A stretch of DNA of 64,000 nucleotides, from positions 1,364,001-1,428,000 of the forward strand of contig NZ_FOYV01000001.1 in assembly GCF_900115175.1 (NCBI RefSeq), written 5' to 3'. Made by a program: the position numbers and the translations under genes. The DNA is from Marinobacter gudaonensis. GTDB lineage: Bacteria; Pseudomonadota; Gammaproteobacteria; Pseudomonadales; Oleiphilaceae. The notes below the pieces were generated by a model, which saw only the letters and a program-made list of their open reading frames with translations, made no database searches and was not told the DNA's origin. This document shows, in pieces, positions 1 to 8,011 of this stretch (its first letter is position 1; each line of letters opens with the position of its first letter).

Positions 1-718
1 CGCCGGCGCCCGCCAGGGCCGCCTTTTTCAGGGCTTCCATATCGGTGGTGGCGTATCGAGGGCTGTAAGCGATGTCTTTCCGCTCCCCGTCCGTATGGTT
101 AAGAACCCAAACCTGATCCGCGAGCGACTGGGAACGCGTCATGGCCGGCCACTGCGACAGGCTCTCCGGCGTCTTTGGCTCTCCACCCATGCGTTCCACG
201 AGCCCTGGGCTTGCCACCAGGCACTGGCCACGATCAGACAGCACCCGCAATACCAGATCGCTGTTCTCGAGAGGCAGCGGCCGAACGCGCAGAGCCACAT
301 CCACGCCCTCTGCCATCAGGTCCACCCGCCGGTTGGTGGCTTCCAGCTCCATTGAAACCCTCGGATACCGATTCAGGAACTCACCCACCATTTCGCCCAC
401 GTGGAAGTTCAGCAAACCGACCGGACAGGTCACCCGGATGGTCCCGCAGGGCTCTCCTCGCACCTGGTCCACGGCCTCCTGGGCGGCTTCCGCCTCAATC
501 AGCATGGCCCGGCAGTGTTCATAGTACCGCTGGCCAATGTCGGTCACCGAGAAACGCCGGGTTGAGCGGTGCAGCAGCCTTACCCCAAGCCGCTCCTCCA
601 GCCCGGCGATCCGCCGGCTCAGTTTGGATTTGGCGACGCCAATGGCCCGCTCCGCCGGCGCAAAGCCGCCAGCCTCGACGACCTTGACGAAATACAACAG
701 ATCGTTCAGATCCTGCAT
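1..718 (-). CDS. LysR-family transcriptional regulator, C-terminus cut by window edge
   Basis: About 239 residues are visible and the frame stays open at base 1, so the C-terminal effector domain is incomplete. Translation of the minus strand begins MQDLNDLLYFVKVVEAGGF and continues with a typical LysR winged helix-turn-helix (residues about 1-60, including SKLSRRIAGLEERLGVRLLHR), then the periplasmic-binding-like effector fold. It resembles the LysR subgroup that represses or activates a divergent oxidoreductase or hydrolase gene. The gene points away from the isochorismatase-like gene at 861, and an inverted repeat sits between them, so that gene is the likely target. The effector is unknown. 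Confidence 0.9.
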   Translation of the reverse strand, partial: MQDLNDLLYFVKVVEAGGFAPAERAIGVAKSKLSRRIAGLEERLGVRLLHRSTRRFSVTDIGQRYYEHCRAMLIEAEAAQEAVDQVRGEPCGTIRVTCPVGLLNFHVGEMVGEFLNRYPRVSMELEATNRRVDLMAEGVDVALRVRPLPLENSDLVLRVLSDRGQCLVASPGLVERMGGEPKTPESLSQWPAMTRSQSLADQVWVLNHTDGERKDIAYSPRYATTDMEALKKAALAGAG

Positions 719-726
719 GGGCTAGC

Positions 727-750
727 CACTGTTCTAAAAATGGAACACTG
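727..750. promoter_or_regulatory. Candidate LysR operator (inverted repeat)
   Basis: CACTGTTC and GAACACTG form an inverted repeat (7 of 8 positions) around an 8-base A-rich centre. It lies 9 bases upstream of the LysR start and about 110 bases upstream of the divergent hydrolase. Autoregulated divergent LysR pairs normally carry such a site. Binding is inferred. Confidence 0.4.
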
Positions 751-860
751 CGAGTCAGTTTAGCAGTCTTATCGCCCACCAGGCGCTGGTTTAGTCTCAG
801 GTTGTCCCCCGCTGACAAGCGCGTCAGTGGACCGCCATGACCACTCAAAAGGAGACTGAT

Positions 861-1484
861 ATGAGCAAACCCTATATTCGCCTCGACAAGAACGACGCCG
901 CTGTGCTGCTGGTAGACCACCAGACCGGCCTGCTGTCACTGGTGCGCGATATTGATCCGGACCGGTTCAAGAACAACGTGCTGGCCCTGGCTGACCTGGC
1001 GAAGTATTTCCAGTTGCCGACGATCCTCACCACCAGCTTTGAAGATGGCCCCAACGGCCCCCTGGTGCCTGAACTGAAGGAAACCTTCCCGGATGCCCCC
1101 TATATCGCCCGCCCCGGCCAGATCAACGCCTGGGACAATGAAGATTTCGTGAAGGCCGTCAAAGCCACCGGCAAGAAGCAACTGATCGTGGCCGGTGTGG
1201 TCACCGAAGTCTGCGTTGCCTTTCCGACTCTCTCGGCGCTCGCCGAAGACTTCGATGTGTTCGTTGTGACCGACGCCTCCGGCACCTTTAACGAACTCAC
1301 CCGGGACTCCGCCTGGGACCGTATGTCTGCGGCCGGCGCCCAGCTCATGACCTGGTTCGGCGTTGCCTGCGAACTGCACCGAGACTGGAGAAATGACATC
1401 GAGGGCCTGGGCCAGCTGTTCTCCAACCACATCCCGGATTACCGGAACCTGATGAACAGCTACAGCAAGCTGACTTCAAACTGA
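861..1484 (+). CDS. Isochorismatase-like cysteine hydrolase (YcaC type)
   Basis: This 207-residue cytosolic protein has the isochorismatase alpha/beta fold. The Asp of LLVDHQTGL (about residue 20), a Lys in the central region and the Cys in VVTEVCVAF form the expected catalytic triad. Length and sequence match the YcaC subgroup, whose substrate is unknown. I chose the ATG at 861 because AAGGAGA lies a few bases upstream; an in-frame ATG at 837 lacks one. It diverges from the LysR gene at 1-718, and its 3' end overlaps the convergent flavoprotein gene by 9 bases. Confidence 0.88.
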   Translation: MSKPYIRLDKNDAAVLLVDHQTGLLSLVRDIDPDRFKNNVLALADLAKYFQLPTILTTSFEDGPNGPLVPELKETFPDAPYIARPGQINAWDNEDFVKAVKATGKKQLIVAGVVTEVCVAFPTLSALAEDFDVFVVTDASGTFNELTRDSAWDRMSAAGAQLMTWFGVACELHRDWRNDIEGLGQLFSNHIPDYRNLMNSYSKLTSN

Positions 1485-2096
1485 GGTCTCGCGCGCTGCC
1501 GGCACGGTCCCATGCCAGACCGGCAGCGCCAGATCCTCCGGATCGTCGTTGGGCCCACCGGTCCGGCTTTTGAAGGCCCCTTCCTCAATGGGCACCCGAA
1601 ACAGAGCCGTCGCCTTGCGCTCTTTCTCGTTGGGTGCCCGTACCTGCTCCCACCGCCCCGGTTCAATCTGATTGATGATGGCCCGGAACGCGGTGTCGAA
1701 ACTGGCGTCATCCGCTACCGGGAAGGCCCGGCCAAACAGCACCAGCGATTCATAGTTGGCACTGTGATGGAAGGCCGACTTGGTCAGCACCCACTCGTTG
1801 GTCACCGCAAACGAAATGCACAGCAGCGCGCCAGAGGCCAGTTGCCTGGACAGTCGCCCACCATTCAGCGTGTGCAGATAGAGGTCATCATCAAGACGCC
1901 ACACGGTAATCGGGATAATTCGTGGCTCGCCATCCTCCACGAAACCAACGTGGGCGGTTTTCAACCGGTCAATCAGGGCGTAGGCACTTTGCCGGTCGTA
2001 GCGGGCCCGTTTTGCGGCGCGCTGCACCAGGCTGCGAGGGCAGGTTCTTAGCGGTGAATCAGTCATCCTGGGGGTATCCGTCGTGGTCATCGTCAA
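1476..2096 (-). CDS. Pyridoxamine 5'-phosphate oxidase-like FMN-binding protein
   Basis: A 206-residue protein of the split-barrel flavin-binding family. Residues about 35-140 carry the typical beta-barrel pattern: GFVEDGEPRIIPITVWRLDD, then YLHTLNGGRLSRQL, then WVLTKSAFHHSANYESLVLFG. Members bind FMN or F420 and often act as uncharacterised oxidoreductases. It diverges from a MocR regulator, and genes of this fold beside MocR regulators are a recurring arrangement, so PLP- or amino-acid-linked control is a reasonable inference. The substrate cannot be read from the sequence. Confidence 0.85.
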   Translation of the reverse strand: MTMTTTDTPRMTDSPLRTCPRSLVQRAAKRARYDRQSAYALIDRLKTAHVGFVEDGEPRIIPITVWRLDDDLYLHTLNGGRLSRQLASGALLCISFAVTNEWVLTKSAFHHSANYESLVLFGRAFPVADDASFDTAFRAIINQIEPGRWEQVRAPNEKERKATALFRVPIEEGAFKSRTGGPNDDPEDLALPVWHGTVPAARETSV

Positions 2097-2107
2097 CTCC
2101 TACACTC

Positions 2108-2175
2108 TTCTGAAAACAGAAAACTCCTGCTTATTGAAGGCGACTTCTGATACCATCAAAAGATCCAGATTCTGA
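2108..2175. promoter_or_regulatory. Direct repeats TTCTGA in MocR/flavoprotein intergenic region
   Basis: TTCTGA occurs three times in direct orientation at 2108, 2145 and 2170 within the 100-base gap between divergent genes. MocR regulators are known to bind direct repeats, so these are candidate half-sites. No binding evidence exists beyond position and repetition. Confidence 0.35.
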
Positions 2176-2196
2176 CTTTTAATAGGACCAGTTGCC

Positions 2197-3624
2197 GTGA
2201 TTGATGACCTCCGGCTCGACAGCTCACAGCCACTCCAGCACCAGCTTTACCAGAGGCTGTCCGAGCGCATCCTCGACCGGCGTTACCCGCCGGGGCGGCA
2301 ACTGCCCTCCAGCCGGCAGATGGCAGCGGATCTGGGGATCAGCCGCAACACCGTGAACGCGGTGTACGAACAGCTCAAAGCCGAAGGCTTCCTGCAGAGC
2401 CGGCCTGGCAAAGGAGTTTTCGTTCACCGGGACATACGGGCCGCCATCAAACCCGCCGGCGATGGTCTTGCGCAACCACTGAACCGGGGTATGGCCCTGC
2501 CCTCACTGCCGGAGCTACCCCGTGCGCGCTCGACCCGGGAGGAAGACGCCAACCTGCCCTTCCAGCCGGGCCTGCCAGATCTTGATGCCTTCCCCATCCG
2601 CAGCTGGAACCGCATCCTGCACCATCAGGAAAGCCGTCGTTCACTGCGCGGCTACGACAGTATCCAGGGCTACCAGCCCCTGAGGCGGGCCATTGCCAGC
2701 TACCTGCGTACCTCCCGGGGCGTGCGCTGCGAGGAGCACCAGGTGATGATCACCCAGGGCGCCCAGCAGGCGCTGTCGCTCATCGCCGAGGTGTTCCTGC
2801 GGCCCGGCGACCATATCCTGTGTGAAAACCCCGGTTACCGGGGGGCCCGCAACGCGCTGGGTCGCTTCGGCCATCCCCTGCGTCCCATCCCCCTCAAGAA
2901 CCAGGTGCTGGATGTCGACGCCCTACCCGGCCTCGGTGCCGCCCGGCTGCTGTTCTGCACGCCCACGCACCAGTACCCCATGGGCGGGATTCTCGATCTT
3001 TCCCAGCGTATGGCGCTGGTCCAGTGGGCGCAGCAAAACGACTGCTGGATCATCGAGGACGATTACGACAGCGAGTTCCACTTCTTCAACAAACCCTTCG
3101 CTGCGATTCAGGGCCTGTTCGAAAACGCCCCGGTACTGTACATGGGCAGCTTCAGCAAAACCTTACTGCCAGCCCTGCGCGTAGGTTATCTTGTGGTGCC
3201 GGAGGAAGTGGTTGAGCCGATGCTCTGGGCGAAGCAGATCAGCGGCGGCGAATCGCCCCTGCTTGTGCAGGCCGCCATTGCCGAGTTTATCGACAGTGGC
3301 CAGTTCACCCGCCACCTGAGGCGGATGCGGCAGCTGTACCGGGGCAAGTGGCAACACTTCCAGCAAGCCATTACCGGCCGGCTTGGCGACAGCGTGCGAC
3401 CAATTGCCGAAAGCGCGGGCATGCATCTGGTACTGGAAGGAGATTTTGACGACATGGCTCTGAGCCAGTGGCTTCGGAAACAGGGATTCGGCAGCACGCC
3501 CCTCAGCGCCCATTTTATTGGAGAGAACGCCCGAACCGGTCTGGTGATGGGGTTTGCCAGCGCCAGCGAGCGAGAGATAACCGCCTGCGTGGACGCCTTG
3601 CACAGGAGACTGGCCGCACCATGA
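2197..3624 (+). CDS. MocR/PdxR-family regulator (GntR HTH fused to aminotransferase domain)
   Basis: The 475-residue protein has an N-terminal GntR winged helix (residues about 12-80, including GRQLPSSRQMAADLGISRNTVNAVYEQL) joined to a fold-type I aminotransferase domain (about 115-470). The PLP-binding lysine is in YMGSFSKTLLPALRVGY, preceded by the EDDYDSEF motif. Such proteins are PLP-sensing transcription factors. Translation starts at a GTG. Upstream lies the divergent flavoprotein gene; downstream the methyltransferase start overlaps its stop (ATGA), so the two are translationally coupled. Confidence 0.95.
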   Translation: MIDDLRLDSSQPLQHQLYQRLSERILDRRYPPGRQLPSSRQMAADLGISRNTVNAVYEQLKAEGFLQSRPGKGVFVHRDIRAAIKPAGDGLAQPLNRGMALPSLPELPRARSTREEDANLPFQPGLPDLDAFPIRSWNRILHHQESRRSLRGYDSIQGYQPLRRAIASYLRTSRGVRCEEHQVMITQGAQQALSLIAEVFLRPGDHILCENPGYRGARNALGRFGHPLRPIPLKNQVLDVDALPGLGAARLLFCTPTHQYPMGGILDLSQRMALVQWAQQNDCWIIEDDYDSEFHFFNKPFAAIQGLFENAPVLYMGSFSKTLLPALRVGYLVVPEEVVEPMLWAKQISGGESPLLVQAAIAEFIDSGQFTRHLRRMRQLYRGKWQHFQQAITGRLGDSVRPIAESAGMHLVLEGDFDDMALSQWLRKQGFGSTPLSAHFIGENARTGLVMGFASASEREITACVDALHRRLAAP

Positions 3625-4307
3625 GCACCGATAAAGAAGCAGACATCCTGGCCGCCTGGCGTACCAACGCCAAGCCCTGGATTCATGCGGTGGAACAGGC
3701 GGGCATTCGCGGCGCCAACAGCCTCACCAGCCAGGCAATTCTGGCTGCCATCAGGGACCACGCGCCGGCGGGCGGCGCCATTCTCGACGCCGGCTGTGGC
3801 GAAGGGTGGCTGGTCCGGGAACTGGATCGGCAGGGTTACCGGGCAACCGGTACCGATGCCGTGCGGGCCCTGGTCGATCACGCCCGGAAAATGGGAAGCG
3901 GCCAGTTTCACACCCTCAGCTACGATCAGCTCGCCTCCGCAGGCCTAGGCCGTTTCGACTGTGTGGTCAGCAACTTTGCCCTGCTCGGCGACACCTCTGT
4001 TTCCGACTTTTTCGACGCTCTGCCCGCGCTGCTGATGCAGGAGGGTCGATGCCTGATCCAGACGCTCCATCCCGTGGCCTGCTTTACAGGCGGGGACTAC
4101 CGTGACGGTTGGAAACCTGGAACCTGGGCAGGCCTGCCCGGCGAATTCGAAGCGCCAGCACCCTGGTATTTCCGGACACTGGCTGGCTGGATCAAAGCAT
4201 TCACCGCAGGTGGTATGAAACTGACTGAAATCAGGGAACCGTCAGCCCAGGGCGAATCCCCCCAATCGATCATATTCGTGGCTGAAAATAATCACCAAGC
4301 TCCGTAG
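3621..4307 (+). CDS. Class I SAM-dependent methyltransferase
   Basis: The 228-residue cytosolic protein has a Rossmann-fold SAM-binding motif I at ILDAGCGEGWLVREL (about residues 55-69) and the acidic motif II in YRATGTDAV. The acceptor is unknown. The start overlaps the MocR stop by four bases and has AGGAG upstream, making MocR and methyltransferase one transcript. Its 3' end overlaps the convergent LysR gene by 38 bases. An upstream in-frame ATG at 3468 lies wholly inside the MocR gene and is not used here. Confidence 0.88.
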   Translation: MSTDKEADILAAWRTNAKPWIHAVEQAGIRGANSLTSQAILAAIRDHAPAGGAILDAGCGEGWLVRELDRQGYRATGTDAVRALVDHARKMGSGQFHTLSYDQLASAGLGRFDCVVSNFALLGDTSVSDFFDALPALLMQEGRCLIQTLHPVACFTGGDYRDGWKPGTWAGLPGEFEAPAPWYFRTLAGWIKAFTAGGMKLTEIREPSAQGESPQSIIFVAENNHQAP

Positions 4308-5184
4308 CCAGGAAATCGAACACAAGCCGAAGCCGCAGGTTCATCCTGAGTTCCCGGTGGGCGACCAGCCAGACATCACCCCCGAAAACCCGATCCGCAT
4401 ATAGCCGCTGTACCCCAGGTTCAGCATCGCCCAGCTCCACCGGCATCATCCCGATGCCGATTCCTGCCTTCACAAGTTGCCAGTGCACCAGATGACTGTC
4501 GGTGCGGGCGACAAAGTTGTGGTCACTGAGCGTAATTCCCCGGTGCGCCAACGCGGCAACGTAGGCCTGGTTATTCGACAGAAAACCGATAAAAGGGCCC
4601 TCGGAAAGCGCGTCGGGAATGGGCGATGGCAGTGTGGCGACAACATCGGGCGTGGCGTAATGAGTCGCTGAGAACTCACCCACTTTGCGGGCAATCAGAT
4701 CAGGCTCGGTGGGCCGGAAATTCCGGATAGCGATGTCAGCTGCCTGACGCCTGAGGTCACTGGCCTCGTTGGAGGCTACCAGGCTGATACGAATGCCCGG
4801 GTACCGGGTTCGAAGTTTCACCAGAATCGGCGGCAATATCCAGGCCGCCGTGATCTCTGATGCCGTAATGGCGATGTCACCCTCGATGGACGTCGACCGA
4901 CCGGTTGCGGCCAGCGAGAGGCTGCTTGCTGCCTCACCCATGGCCCGCACATAGTCCAGCAGATCCAAACCAGCTTGAGTCAATTCGAGCCCACGGCCAC
5001 TGCGCTCAAAGAGCGCCGTGGAGAGTTCCACCTCCAACGCTGCCACCTGCCTGCCCAGGGTCGGCTGCGAAACACCCAGGGCTTTGGCTGCAGCGGACAA
5101 AGAGCCCTCCTCAGCGGTCACCAGGAAAGCCCTCGCCCGGTTCCAATCAAAATTGACCGACTGCCAATTCATACGTTTATGCAT
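4270..5184 (-). CDS. LysR-family transcriptional regulator
   Basis: The 304-residue protein has an N-terminal HTH (NRARAFLVTAEEGSLSAAAK through LGRQVAALEVELSTALFERS) and a LysR substrate-binding domain from about residue 95. It diverges from the methyltransferase at 5279, and a strong palindrome lies in the gap, so that gene is its probable target. A second in-frame ATG at 5172 could be the true start; neither has a clear ribosome-binding site. Confidence 0.93.
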   Translation of the reverse strand: MHKRMNWQSVNFDWNRARAFLVTAEEGSLSAAAKALGVSQPTLGRQVAALEVELSTALFERSGRGLELTQAGLDLLDYVRAMGEAASSLSLAATGRSTSIEGDIAITASEITAAWILPPILVKLRTRYPGIRISLVASNEASDLRRQAADIAIRNFRPTEPDLIARKVGEFSATHYATPDVVATLPSPIPDALSEGPFIGFLSNNQAYVAALAHRGITLSDHNFVARTDSHLVHWQLVKAGIGIGMMPVELGDAEPGVQRLYADRVFGGDVWLVAHRELRMNLRLRLVFDFLATELGDYFQPRI

Positions 5185-5194
5185 ACCTGAGTTT

Positions 5195-5223
5195 CATTTT
5201 TGGCAATATTACCAACGAAAATG
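5195..5223. promoter_or_regulatory. Candidate LysR operator (extended palindrome)
   Basis: TTGGCAATATTACCAA (5200-5215) is a palindrome with one mismatched pair, framed by CATTTT (5195) and AAAATG (5218). It sits immediately upstream of the divergent LysR gene and the methyltransferase, where a LysR recognition site would be expected. Confidence 0.5.
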
Positions 5224-5278
5224 CAGATATAGAATGGCTGCCACTGAACTAGCCCGAATCATACAAAGAGTGGATGCC

Positions 5279-5905
5279 ATGGACCCGTCTGTCAGCTTCT
5301 GGAACCGGAGTGCCGCGCGATACGCTCGGCGCCCGATCGCCGATCAGGACGCCTACCAGAGGAAGATTGCGCTGACTCAGGAATACTTCCGCCCGGATAT
5401 GGATGTACTGGAATTCGGTTGCGGTACCGGTTCGACCGCGCTGATCCACGCACCGCGCGTCAAAAGCTACCTTGCAACCGATGCCTCACTGCAAATGATC
5501 GACATCGCCAGGGAACGGGTTGCCAAACAACCGACCAACAACCTGCAACTGGCGGTGGCAACGCTTGAGGACCTGAGCGGCCGGCAACTCGAGTTCGATG
5601 CCGTTCTGGGGCTGAACGTTCTACATCTACTCACCAATCCGGAAAACACCGTCCTCCAGGTCCACAGCCTTCTGAAACCAGGAGGCGTTTTCATCAGTAA
5701 CACCGCCTGCCTGCAGGACACCTGCTCCGTTCTCAAACCGGTCGCCCACGCTGCCCGAATGCTTCGCCTGGCGCCCTATGTGAACTTTCTGTCCCGCCGG
5801 GACCTGGACGCCTTTCTAGAGCGCGCCGGATTCAGGATCGAGTATCGCTGGACGCCCGAGACCTCCAAAAGCGTCTACTTCCTTATTGCCACCAAACCCG
5901 CGTAA
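5279..5905 (+). CDS. Class I SAM-dependent methyltransferase
   Basis: The 208-residue protein (from MDPSVSFWNRSAARYARRPI) carries SAM motif I at VLEFGCGTGSTAL (about residues 44-56), then ATDASLQMIDIARER and the LLKPGGVFISN strand typical of small-molecule methyltransferases. The start at 5279 fits related proteins; an ATG at 5234 would add 15 residues. It diverges from a LysR regulator and is followed after 24 bases by a lipoprotein gene. The substrate is unknown. Confidence 0.85.
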   Translation: MDPSVSFWNRSAARYARRPIADQDAYQRKIALTQEYFRPDMDVLEFGCGTGSTALIHAPRVKSYLATDASLQMIDIARERVAKQPTNNLQLAVATLEDLSGRQLEFDAVLGLNVLHLLTNPENTVLQVHSLLKPGGVFISNTACLQDTCSVLKPVAHAARMLRLAPYVNFLSRRDLDAFLERAGFRIEYRWTPETSKSVYFLIATKPA

Positions 5906-5929
5906 TAACCAGCCAAAAGAGAAAAATCC

Positions 5930-6760
5930 ATGAAAAAAGCTATGCTTCTGATGGCCGCTCTGGCGCTTTCCGCCTGTGGCGGCGGCTCCAACAGCCAACA
6001 ACCCACCAAGCCAAGCGAACCTACGAAGCCGTCAGGCCCGGTGGAACCCACGGATCCAGGGACAGAGCTGAATGGCGCTCGTGGCGTCTACCAGGGACTG
6101 ATGGACACAGGGGAGAGTGTGACCGCCATGGTTCAAAGTGATGGCGAGTTCTATATCCTGGTCCAATCGCTGGAAAATGAAGGTCCAAAAGACGATTTGT
6201 CGGCGGTGATTTTCGGCACGGCTAGCGTCGATGAAGGTACCTTTACCTCGGATGATGCGGTGCTCAGGAACCTGGACGGCGGCCAGGGGCAACCGCGCAG
6301 TGTGTCAGCATCCTACGTTGCTGATGAATACCTGACCGGCACCATCACAGACGACGCCACCGGTGAAGCGGTGGGATTCACTGCCACCTCCCGGATCTCC
6401 GGTAAAGTCCGGCCCGACCTGGAGCAACTCTCGGGCGACTATTACGGCGGCTTTTTCAAAGGGATATTGGACGCTGCTGCAGAATCCGAGTACACGTACA
6501 TCAGCATCGGGAACGACAATTCGTTCGTGGGCACCAGAAGCGTTATAGCGAACTGCGGTTTTACCGGCACCCTCGCTACACGAACTGACGACCCTCTGTT
6601 CAACGTTACCATCGACTTCCCGAATGAAGGCTGCTTCCTGGGAAATGAAGTACTGGCGGGAATCGCATACCACGATGAAGAACAGAATCAGATTTTCCTC
6701 GCGGTGCCCAACGCGGATAAATCCGGCGGCTTCTTCCTCTCCGGCGTGCGAGCCTACTGA
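5930..6760 (+). CDS. Predicted lipoprotein, unknown function
   Basis: The 276-residue protein starts with a short hydrophobic signal and the lipobox LSAC (Cys16), followed by a Gly/Ser run and a Pro/Thr/Lys-rich linker with repeated KPSEPTKPS units (about residues 25-45). The remaining globular part is rich in Gly, Asp and Thr and looks beta-rich. No known domain is recognised. It has its own AG-rich ribosome-binding region (AAAGAG) and is convergent with the DUF2784 gene, leaving only 17 bases between stops. It is probably anchored in the outer membrane. Confidence 0.8.
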   Translation: MKKAMLLMAALALSACGGGSNSQQPTKPSEPTKPSGPVEPTDPGTELNGARGVYQGLMDTGESVTAMVQSDGEFYILVQSLENEGPKDDLSAVIFGTASVDEGTFTSDDAVLRNLDGGQGQPRSVSASYVADEYLTGTITDDATGEAVGFTATSRISGKVRPDLEQLSGDYYGGFFKGILDAAAESEYTYISIGNDNSFVGTRSVIANCGFTGTLATRTDDPLFNVTIDFPNEGCFLGNEVLAGIAYHDEEQNQIFLAVPNADKSGGFFLSGVRAY

Positions 6761-6777
6761 GCACTACCCTCGCCTTA

Positions 6778-7185
6778 CTAATCTTGACGCCCCGGCCTGA
6801 CCACAAACCAGCTGGCCAGCACCAGGGCCCCGAAAACGGTGTAGGCAAGGATAAACACCCAGTCCGGCGCGCTGTAATACAGAATGGATTGCAGCCAGTG
6901 CTGGATGAACGAGCCCTCGTAGCCGGCCTGGCCGGCCTGGCCGGCCTTTGCCCGCAGCGCCATTTCCCAGGAGGTAAGCGGGCAGATCACCCCGAGCCAG
7001 GATTGCAGAACAACCACGCCAATCACCAGGAGGTGCGCCAACCGGAACCAGACGTTGCGCACCCAGTGCCACCCTAGAAAATAACCCACGAACGTGGCTA
7101 CCAGACCGAGAATGACAAACGCGACCAGCAAGGTGTGAAGTACCAGCAGGGCATCGGCAAAAATCAGGAACCACTGGTTATCCAT
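6778..7185 (-). CDS. DUF2784-family integral membrane protein
   Basis: The 135-residue protein has about four hydrophobic segments, with VLHTLLVAFVILGLVATF, WFRLAHLLVIGVVVLQSWLG and the ICPLTSWE loop that characterises DUF2784 proteins. Function is unknown. The loop after ICPLTSWEMALRAK contains AGQAGQAG, encoded by a tandem GGCCTGGCC-type repeat at about 6922-6945. That may be a slippage-prone site. It is transcribed away from the Asp/Glu racemase-like gene. Confidence 0.8.
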   Translation of the reverse strand: MDNQWFLIFADALLVLHTLLVAFVILGLVATFVGYFLGWHWVRNVWFRLAHLLVIGVVVLQSWLGVICPLTSWEMALRAKAGQAGQAGYEGSFIQHWLQSILYYSAPDWVFILAYTVFGALVLASWFVVRPGRQD

Positions 7186-7267
7186 CGGCGGTCTCCAGAG
7201 ACTGCATTGCCCCCAGTTTTTGTCTATTGTGGGGACAGGTCAACCCATGTCAGCGAGGGCGCGAACG

Positions 7268-8005
7268 ATGAACCGCACGGCACCTCCCGCCAGACTCGGC
7301 TTTCTCTATCCCGGCCACGCGGCCGAGGACGACTATCCGCTGATGGCCAACATGATAGAGCCGCCCGCCGAGATTAACCTCGTTCATACGCAGTTTGTTG
7401 AAGACGCCCATACCGTCGAGGCGCTGAGCGAGATGGGCAGCGTCTGTCGCCTGGCTGAAGGCGCGGCGGCCTTGGCAGGCTCCGGGATTGAATCGGTGAT
7501 GTGGACGTCCACCAGCGCCAGTTTCGTGCTCGGCCTTGAAGGCATTCGACAGCAGATCGATACCCTGGAGAAAACCCTGGGCGTGCCGGCATCGACCACG
7601 GCCATGGCCTTCGCCCGGGCTACCAAGTCGCTTGACGCCACCCGGGTGGCCATTGCCACCACCTACCCGGAGGACGTTGCCCAGCGATTCCGGGATTTTC
7701 TGCGGCACTTCGATATTGAGGTGGAGCACATGGCAAGCCGGGGTATTGTAACCGCGGCCGAGGTCGGTCACCTGGGGAAGGCCGACGTGATCGACTTTGC
7801 GGTAGCCAATACCAGGGCGGAGGCCGAGGCACTGCTGATTCCGGATACTGCCCTGCATTCGGCCGCCTGGCTTGAAGATCTCGAGCGTGCGTGCGGAATG
7901 CCGGTGTTGACGGCCAATCAGGTCAGTTTCTGGGAAGCCCTGCGCTTCTGCGGCAAGCTCACGCCACAAGCCAGGATGGGGCGACTGTTTGAATCCATCC
8001 CCTGA
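7268..8005 (+). CDS. Asp/Glu racemase-superfamily protein (maleate isomerase-like)
   Basis: The 245-residue protein begins RLGFLYPGHAAEDDYP and resembles maleate cis-trans isomerase and arylmalonate decarboxylase-like proteins. The usual catalytic-cysteine positions are not obvious: WTSTSASFV occupies the first and ALHSAAW the second, so both seem to be Ser/Thr rather than Cys. The protein may therefore have altered or lost racemase chemistry. I start at ATG 7268; the upstream ATG at 7220 would add 16 residues. It is convergent with the MFS carrier gene. Confidence 0.72.
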   Translation: MNRTAPPARLGFLYPGHAAEDDYPLMANMIEPPAEINLVHTQFVEDAHTVEALSEMGSVCRLAEGAAALAGSGIESVMWTSTSASFVLGLEGIRQQIDTLEKTLGVPASTTAMAFARATKSLDATRVAIATTYPEDVAQRFRDFLRHFDIEVEHMASRGIVTAAEVGHLGKADVIDFAVANTRAEAEALLIPDTALHSAAWLEDLERACGMPVLTANQVSFWEALRFCGKLTPQARMGRLFESIP

Positions 8006-8011
8006 ACGTGC

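Noticed and set aside
6922..6945. A tandem GGCCTGGCC repeat that might be a phase-variable tract or CRISPR-like unit
   Set aside because: It lies inside the DUF2784 reading frame and codes for AGQAGQAG. Two or three units only; no spacers.
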